Assembly (NCBI GenBank): GCA_002716385.1
Contig: PBAX01000029.1
Location: 62,001 to 126,000, forward strand
Origin: Phycisphaerae bacterium
GTDB taxonomy: Bacteria; Planctomycetota; Phycisphaerae; Phycisphaerales; SM1A02
DNA: 64,000 nucleotides
Direction: 5' to 3'
Positions 58,988 through 64,000 of the stretch are shown in pieces. Under the pieces are notes generated by a model that did no database searches, had not been told where the DNA came from, and saw nothing but the letters and a program-made list of their open reading frames with translations. Each line of letters starts with the position of its first letter. Within the stretch, counting starts at the first letter, position 1. A program made the translations under genes and the position numbers.

Positions 58988-60463
58988 ATGAAGAATCCGA
59001 TTCTCAACTGGTTCGAAGAGCGACTCCGACTCGAAGAGGTCCTGGGGCCGGCGATGACGCACACCGTGCCGCGCTCGGCCAAGTGGTGGTACGTGTTCGG
59101 CAGCGTGACCCTAACCTGCTTCATGCTCCAGATCGTGACGGGCATCTGCCTCTCCCTGGTGTACGTCCCCTCGGCGGACGAGGCCTACGCAAGCCTCGAA
59201 TACCTGAACTACAGCCACCAGATGGGATGGTTCCTCCGCGGCATGCACGTCTGGGGTTCGCATCTGATGATCGCCTCCATGACGATCCACATGCTGCAGG
59301 TGTTCTTCTACGGAGCGTTCAAGTACCCACGCGAACTCACGTGGATCGTCGGCGTGCTGCTGTTCGTCTGCACGCTGGGAATGGGATTCACCGGACAGGT
59401 GCTGCGCTGGGACCAGGACGCCTACTGGGGACTGGGCGTGGGCATGGCCATGGCCGGACGCGTTCCGTTCATCGGCCCCGAACTGGTCTACTTCGTGCTG
59501 GGTGGCCCCATCATCGGAGGCGAGGCGCTGTCGCGGTTCTTCGCCCTGCATGTCTTCGTGCTCCCGGGCACCCTGTTCCTCCTGATCGGCGCGCACCTCC
59601 TGCTGGTGATCAAGTGCGGCATCAACGAGGAGCCGACGCCCGGCTACCTGGTCGACAAGAAGACCTACCGCGAGAAGTACGAACGCGAAGTGCACAAGCG
59701 CGGCATGCCATTCTTCCCCAATGCCGCGGGACGCGACATGATCGCGTGCAGCATCGTCATCTTCCTCGTCTTCTTCGGCGCGGCCTTCTTCGGCCCGGCC
59801 GGACCCAACGGCGAGCCCGACCCGACGCTGATCCACACGTCACCGCAACCGGACTTCTGGTTCATGAGCGTGTTCGCCGCTCTCGCACTGCTGCCGCCGT
59901 ACATGGAGACCTTCCTGATCATCGGATTCCCGGTCCTCGCCGCCGCGGTCCTGATCCTGCTGCCCTTCATCAGTGGAGACGGGGAGAAGCATTGGCGGCG
60001 AAGGCCCTTCTCGACGATCACCGTGCTCTTCATCCTCATGACGCTCGGAGTGCTCAGCTATCTCGCCTACGTGGCCCCGTGGTCGCCCATCATGAACGCC
60101 TGGAGCGGCATCCCGACCCCGGTGGAGTACGTGAAGAACCGGTCGCCGCTGGAACTGCAGGGCGCGATGGTCATCCAGAACAAGCAGTGCCGCAACTGCC
60201 ACTCGCTCGATGGCCGGGGCGGACGGCGCGGCCCCGAACTCGACGACGTTGCAACCCGCCTGACCCGCGATGAACTGATCCGACAGGTGGTCCAGGGAGG
60301 CGGCAACATGCCGGCCTACGGAATGCACCTCAGTCCCCAGGAGGTGACGGCCGTGACCGCGTTCCTGATGACCATGCACCCGGACTGGGAGCACGAGCCC
60401 ATCGCACGGGAGTCCAACACCCCGCGGGCCACCACGGATCCGGACCCCCCCGTTGATTTCTGA
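58988..60463 (+). CDS. Cytochrome b of the bc complex with fused C-terminal cytochrome c
   Basis: The 491-residue protein joins an eight-helix cytochrome b (haem His pairs in GMHVWGSHLMIASMTIHM and ALHVFVLPGTLFLLIGAHLL) including the subunit IV-like half with PDFWFMS at the quinol site, where bc1 has PEWY and b6f PDWY, to a C-terminal cytochrome c with Cys401-x-x-Cys404-His405 (CRNCH) and a Met in GGNMPAYGM. The fused haem would sit on the positive side near the Rieske protein. Confidence 0.95.
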   Translation: MKNPILNWFEERLRLEEVLGPAMTHTVPRSAKWWYVFGSVTLTCFMLQIVTGICLSLVYVPSADEAYASLEYLNYSHQMGWFLRGMHVWGSHLMIASMTIHMLQVFFYGAFKYPRELTWIVGVLLFVCTLGMGFTGQVLRWDQDAYWGLGVGMAMAGRVPFIGPELVYFVLGGPIIGGEALSRFFALHVFVLPGTLFLLIGAHLLLVIKCGINEEPTPGYLVDKKTYREKYEREVHKRGMPFFPNAAGRDMIACSIVIFLVFFGAAFFGPAGPNGEPDPTLIHTSPQPDFWFMSVFAALALLPPYMETFLIIGFPVLAAAVLILLPFISGDGEKHWRRRPFSTITVLFILMTLGVLSYLAYVAPWSPIMNAWSGIPTPVEYVKNRSPLELQGAMVIQNKQCRNCHSLDGRGGRRGPELDDVATRLTRDELIRQVVQGGGNMPAYGMHLSPQEVTAVTAFLMTMHPDWEHEPIARESNTPRATTDPDPPVDF

Positions 60464-60490
60464 TCGCACCCCTTAGCAGGGCTGACCCCG

Positions 60491-60496
60491 TACCAT
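60491..60496 (+). promoter_or_regulatory. Leaderless-type -10 box of the CtaG-polyferredoxin gene
   Basis: TACCAT ends 6 nt before the ATG at 60503; no Shine-Dalgarno sequence is present. Confidence 0.55.
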
Positions 60497-60502
60497 GACG
60501 GC

Positions 60503-62866
60503 ATGGACCCATTCGTCCAGGCCATCTTCTCGTCGTGGAATCTCGACCCGCTGCTGTGGTTCCCCCTGCTGCTGACCGGCTGGGTCTACCTCACCGGCTG
60601 GCGATTCATGCGGAATCGGATGCCGGAGCGGTTCACCCGACGTCGGCTGGCCAGCTTCCAACTCGGCCTGGCGACGCTCTGGCTGGCCCTCGCCTCCCCC
60701 CTGGACACGCTCGGCAACCTGCTGCTGTCGGTCCACATGACGCAGCACATCCTGATCATGATGGTCGCCCCGCCGCTGCTGCTGCTGGGCCTGCCGGGCA
60801 TGCCGCTGCTGATGGGACTTCCCAGGGCCGTGCGCAGGCACTGGATCGGCCCCTTCATCGCCTGGCCCGCTCTGCGGCGTATCTTCCACGGCCTCACCCA
60901 TCCGGTCTTTGCACTGACCGCCTTCACCGTGGCCACCTGGGCATGGCATGTCCCCGTCCTGTACGAACTCGCCCTGCAGGATCCCACGTGGCACAAGATC
61001 GAGCACGTGCTCTTCCTGGGCACGGCCCTTCTGTTCTGGTGGCCGGTGATCGAACCCTGGCCGAGCCGGAGCCCGTGGCCGCGCTGGGCGATGATTCCGT
61101 ACCTGCTGCTGGCCGACATCCAGAACACCGTGTTCTCGGCCTTCTTCTCCTTCTACGAGACCCCCATCTACGAGACGTACCGGACCGCGCCCCGCATCGT
61201 CTCGATGACCGCGTTGGAGGACCAGTCGGTCGCCGGCGCGATCATGTGGGTTCCGGGATCGATCATCTTCCTCTTTCCCGTGGCCGTGATCCTGCGTTCG
61301 CTCCTGCACCCCAGACTGGTCGCGCCCGAGGAATACAGACTCGCCGCGATCGGGGGGCCGCCCCTTCCCCCGGTGCCCGATGCCGTGTTCCGAAGCGTGG
61401 CCCTGCCGCTGCTCGAGTCCCCGCCGCCGGTTCCGACGGCGTCAAGGGAGGAACGGGATCTGCTCCGGATCCGAGGATTGGGGCCCGTGCTCTCCTCGCT
61501 GGCATTTCGCAGGACGATCCAGTGGATCCTCCTGCTGCTGGCCGTGGCCGTGGTGCTGGACGGCCTGCTGGGCCCGGACCTGAGCCCGATGAATCTGGCC
61601 GGCGTCCTGCCCTGGACCCACTGGCGTGGCATCGTGGTGCTGGGACTCCTGCTGGCGGGAAACATCTTCTGCGCCGGCTGCCCCTTCATGCTTCCGCGGG
61701 AACTGGGCAAGCGCATCTTCAAGCCCACGCGACCGTGGCCACGGTGGCTGCGATCGAAATGGATTGCCGTCGCCCTGCTGATCCTCTTCCTCTGGACCTA
61801 CGAGGTCCTCGGACTCTGGGACAGCCCCTGGTTGACCGCCTGGGTCATCATCGCCTACTTCCTGGCCGCGACGGTGGTGGATTCGTTCTTCCGCGGAGCG
61901 AGCTTCTGCAAGTACATCTGTCCCATCGGACAGTTCCACTTCGTGCAATCGACGGCCTCGCCCCACGAGGTGCGGGTGCGGAACGAATCCACCTGTTCGT
62001 CGTGCAGCACGCACGACTGCATCTCCGGCCGGCCGGGTGACCCGTCGCTTCGCGGATGCGAACTCGACCTGTTCCAACCCCGCAAGATCGGAAACATGGA
62101 CTGCACGTTCTGTCTCGACTGCGTCAGGGCATGTCCCAACGACAACATCGGAATTCTCGCCACCCCGCCGGGCCGGGACCTCATCATGGATCCCGTTCGC
62201 TCGTCCGTCGGACGGCTCTCGAAGCGCTGGGACCTCGGCGCGCTGGTGGCGGTCCTCGTGTTCGGAGCGTTCGCCAATGCAATCGGCATGGTGGGGCCCG
62301 TCCTCGATCGGCAGGTCGCATGGGCCTCGTCGCTGCAGCATGATTCAATCTTCTGGATCGCGACGTGGTGCTTCCTTGCCATTGCGGTCGTCGCCCCCCT
62401 CGCACTGCTTCCCCTGGCGGGACTCTGCAGCCGAGCGGTCACGGGACGGACCGTCGACTTCCGGACCATCGTGGTGCGCATGACCCTCGGCTTCGCCCCT
62501 CTGGGCTTCGCGATGTGGCTGGTCCACATGCTGTTCCACTTCGTGACCAGCTGGGGCACGATCGTCCCTGCCTTCCAGCGGGTGTTCGAGGACCTCGGCA
62601 CCACCGTGTTCGGCGAGCCGATCTGGGCCATGTCCTGCTGTGGCCCCATGCCCTCCTGGCTGCTTCCGCTGGAGATCCTGCTGCTGGACCTCGGACTGCT
62701 GCTCAGCCTCTTCATCCAATACCGCATCGCCCGCCAGTTCGTACGGGGCGCCAGGCGGGAACTGGCCGTCGTGCTTCCGTGGTGTCTCATCGGGATCGGC
62801 CTGTTCGTGCTCGGCATCTGGATCATCTTCCAACCCATGCAGATGCGGGGCACGCTTCTCCCCTGA
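60503..62866 (+). CDS. CtaG-polyferredoxin fusion (oxidase assembly)
   Basis: The 787-residue protein has two parts. Residues 1 to about 290 are a CtaG-type (caa3 assembly) membrane domain with ASPLDTLGNLLLSVHMTQHILIMMVAPPLL and TWAWHVPVLYE. Residues about 335-780 are a NapH/CcoG/NosR-like membrane polyferredoxin with Cys390-x2-Cys393 (FCAGCPF), Cys469-x3-Cys473-Pro, Cys498-x2-Cys501-x4-Cys506, and Cys534-x2-Cys537-x2-Cys540-x3-Cys544-Pro for 4Fe-4S clusters, plus a late MSCCGPM. A redox step in copper or haem insertion into the neighbouring oxidase is a reasonable inference. Confidence 0.85.
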   Translation: MDPFVQAIFSSWNLDPLLWFPLLLTGWVYLTGWRFMRNRMPERFTRRRLASFQLGLATLWLALASPLDTLGNLLLSVHMTQHILIMMVAPPLLLLGLPGMPLLMGLPRAVRRHWIGPFIAWPALRRIFHGLTHPVFALTAFTVATWAWHVPVLYELALQDPTWHKIEHVLFLGTALLFWWPVIEPWPSRSPWPRWAMIPYLLLADIQNTVFSAFFSFYETPIYETYRTAPRIVSMTALEDQSVAGAIMWVPGSIIFLFPVAVILRSLLHPRLVAPEEYRLAAIGGPPLPPVPDAVFRSVALPLLESPPPVPTASREERDLLRIRGLGPVLSSLAFRRTIQWILLLLAVAVVLDGLLGPDLSPMNLAGVLPWTHWRGIVVLGLLLAGNIFCAGCPFMLPRELGKRIFKPTRPWPRWLRSKWIAVALLILFLWTYEVLGLWDSPWLTAWVIIAYFLAATVVDSFFRGASFCKYICPIGQFHFVQSTASPHEVRVRNESTCSSCSTHDCISGRPGDPSLRGCELDLFQPRKIGNMDCTFCLDCVRACPNDNIGILATPPGRDLIMDPVRSSVGRLSKRWDLGALVAVLVFGAFANAIGMVGPVLDRQVAWASSLQHDSIFWIATWCFLAIAVVAPLALLPLAGLCSRAVTGRTVDFRTIVVRMTLGFAPLGFAMWLVHMLFHFVTSWGTIVPAFQRVFEDLGTTVFGEPIWAMSCCGPMPSWLLPLEILLLDLGLLLSLFIQYRIARQFVRGARRELAVVLPWCLIGIGLFVLGIWIIFQPMQMRGTLLP

Positions 62867-62867
62867 C

Positions 62868-63422
62868 ATGCGAACGACACCCCTCCTATTCCTGGCCTTG
62901 CTGCTGCTGATGCTGCTGCTGCCCGGCGCACCCCGGGCCATGGGCGACGGAGGGGTCGTGCGGGCATCCGGCGGCGAGGGTCCCTGGACCATCACCCTCT
63001 TCTCGTCCCCGACACCGTTTCGGGCCGGCCCGATCGACCTGTCGGTCCTGCTGCAGCGACCGCAATCGGATGAAGCCGTACTGGATGCCGACGTGAATCT
63101 CATGCTGCGACCGCTGGACGGCCAGTCCACCACCATGCTCGTCGAGGCCACCCGGGAGCAGGCGACGAACAAACTGCTCTACGCCGCCCTGCTGGACCTG
63201 CCCGCGGGCGGACGATGGCAGGTCGACGTCTCGGTCCAACTCGGCGATGATACGGGTCGACTGTCGGCGACGCTGATCGCCGGCGAGGCGGTCCCGGCCG
63301 CCTGGAACTTCTGGGGGTGGCTGGCCATCCCCGCGATCGTGATCCTGCTCTACGCGTGCAACCAGTGGCTGGTGCGAACCCGCCGGCGTGGAGCCAGCTC
63401 CAGGAAGACGCAAGTCCCGTGA
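62868..63422 (+). CDS. FixH/YtkA-like membrane protein of the oxidase cluster
   Basis: A 184-residue protein with a signal or anchor helix (about 4-20), an Ig-like beta domain (GPWTITLFSSPTPFRAGPIDLSVLLQRP, MLRPLDG, RWQVDVSVQLGD) and a C-terminal membrane helix (about 147-167). FixH and YtkA domains are linked with oxidase maturation and copper handling, which fits the place next to the CtaG fusion. The start follows the upstream stop by 1 nt. Confidence 0.72.
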   Translation: MRTTPLLFLALLLLMLLLPGAPRAMGDGGVVRASGGEGPWTITLFSSPTPFRAGPIDLSVLLQRPQSDEAVLDADVNLMLRPLDGQSTTMLVEATREQATNKLLYAALLDLPAGGRWQVDVSVQLGDDTGRLSATLIAGEAVPAAWNFWGWLAIPAIVILLYACNQWLVRTRRRGASSRKTQVP

Positions 63423-63955
63423 CCCGACCCAACCCACCGCAATCCGACGGCAGCAGCAATCGTTCCGGCTGCCTGGTCATGGCCGCCATCGTGGGCGTGG
63501 TCGTGCTTTTCACGGTCTGGCCGATGCTGAGCGCATGGTCCGCGGTCAGCACGTTCGAACGCACCGCCCTCGACGCCGGCTACACCCTTGTGCAGGGTAC
63601 GGGCGTCGCCCTGGTCACCGACTCCACCCCCACCACCCCCACCTACTTCCGCGCCGTCGATTCGGCTCAGGTACTGGGAGGCGCGGACGCCGACATCGCC
63701 GTCTCCTCCGCCGATGCGGTGCTCGACGGCATCTTCCGCGGCAACGTGGCCTTCCTCGGCAAGGAACTCACCATTCTGCCCGGCGCGGTCATCATGGGCG
63801 ACCTCGAGATCGCCGCTGCCAAGTACGTGACCGTCCGGGGGGAAGTGGTCGGAGAAATCAGGGGTGAGTACCGCCGCCTGTTCCGCCCCCAGCCGACCCC
63901 ACCCGCGGATCCCGCTGCCGAAGAGCAGGAAACTGCCAACTCGCCATCCCGGTGA
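63419..63955 (+). CDS. Membrane-anchored bactofilin-like protein
   Basis: The 178-residue protein has one membrane helix (about 18-40), a linker, and a C-terminal region of short beta strands with alternating hydrophobics (VLGGADADIAVSSADAVLDGIF, GNVAFLGKELTILPGAVIMG, DLEIAAAKYVTVRGEVVGEI) like the right-handed beta-helix of bactofilins. The start is GTG at 63419 in a GTGA overlap with the previous stop. It ends in a Pro/Glu-rich tail. Confidence 0.65.
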   Translation: MTRPNPPQSDGSSNRSGCLVMAAIVGVVVLFTVWPMLSAWSAVSTFERTALDAGYTLVQGTGVALVTDSTPTTPTYFRAVDSAQVLGGADADIAVSSADAVLDGIFRGNVAFLGKELTILPGAVIMGDLEIAAAKYVTVRGEVVGEIRGEYRRLFRPQPTPPADPAAEEQETANSPSR

Positions 63956-63956
63956 C

Positions 63957-63962
63957 TATCAT
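63957..63962 (+). promoter_or_regulatory. Candidate -10 box of the gene at the window end
   Basis: TATCAT (five of six consensus bases) lies 29 nt before the ATG at 63992, leaving room for the AAGGAG site. Confidence 0.4.
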
Positions 63963-63991
63963 TGAATCGTGCGGTTCAAGGAGCAGCCCCC

Positions 63992-64000
63992 ATGGCCAAG
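63992..64000 (+). CDS. Start of a gene cut by the window end
   Basis: AAGGAG is followed after about 9 nt by an ATG and the codons for Met-Ala-Lys. Too little is present to name the gene. Confidence 0.4.

Overview
The window is a G+C-rich chromosomal segment (about two thirds G+C by eye) with a dense, ordinary bacterial gene set and no sign of phage, transposons, CRISPR or other mobile DNA. Several features point to the Planctomycetota, most likely the class Phycisphaerae: the small basic protein found in the Planctomycetes/Verrucomicrobia/Chlamydiae group (32124-32363), lipoproteins and membrane-anchored repeat proteins typical of the phylum, a degenerate GH10-like protein, an MnmE-like mini-GTPase, scattered ribosomal genes (rpmH and infC away from their usual partners) and a cytochrome oxidase/bc operon rich in haem c. 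The species call is inference.

Layout. 1-9.0 kb: mfd, a ComEA-like protein and a GH10-like pseudoenzyme on the minus strand, then purC, folD, coaX and a short MnmE-like GTPase. 9.0-16.8 kb: tRNA-Arg, fabI, a small Cys protein, a nitrilase-family hydrolase, a membrane-anchored beta-repeat protein, rnc, rpmH, aroK, a Fur-family regulator and uppP. 16.8-30.7 kb: ligA, dacB, a seven-gene minus-strand operon (pyrF, solute-binding protein, pyk, cinA, folK, two TlpA-like thioredoxins), and a DUF971/thioesterase/glycosyltransferase operon. 30.7-31 kb: a possible structured RNA with a strong intrinsic terminator. 30.9-44.2 kb: an aminotransferase, small basic protein, acpS, moaE-nth, a beta-propeller lipoprotein, recX, a rhodanese, cdsA, nrdR, thrS and infC. 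44.2-53.3 kb: phosphodiesterase, MATE transporter, HEAT-repeat lipoprotein, an EF-G paralogue, trmL, glyA, a methylguanine methyltransferase and UDP-glucose dehydrogenase. 53.3-64 kb: a respiratory cluster with caa3-type oxidase subunits II, I and III, a small membrane subunit, a dihaem cytochrome c, Rieske protein and cytochrome b with a fused haem c, followed by a CtaG-polyferredoxin fusion and two accessory membrane proteins.

Gene expression signals stand out. Seventeen genes have a TANNNT (-10-like) hexamer ending only 6-9 nt before the start codon, usually with no Shine-Dalgarno sequence, which suggests leaderless mRNAs. Others have a normal ribosome binding site and a short leader. Operons are packed with ATGA, GTGA and TTGA stop/start overlaps. 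Eight convergent gene pairs meet with -7 to +8 nt between stop codons. infC appears to start at ATC.
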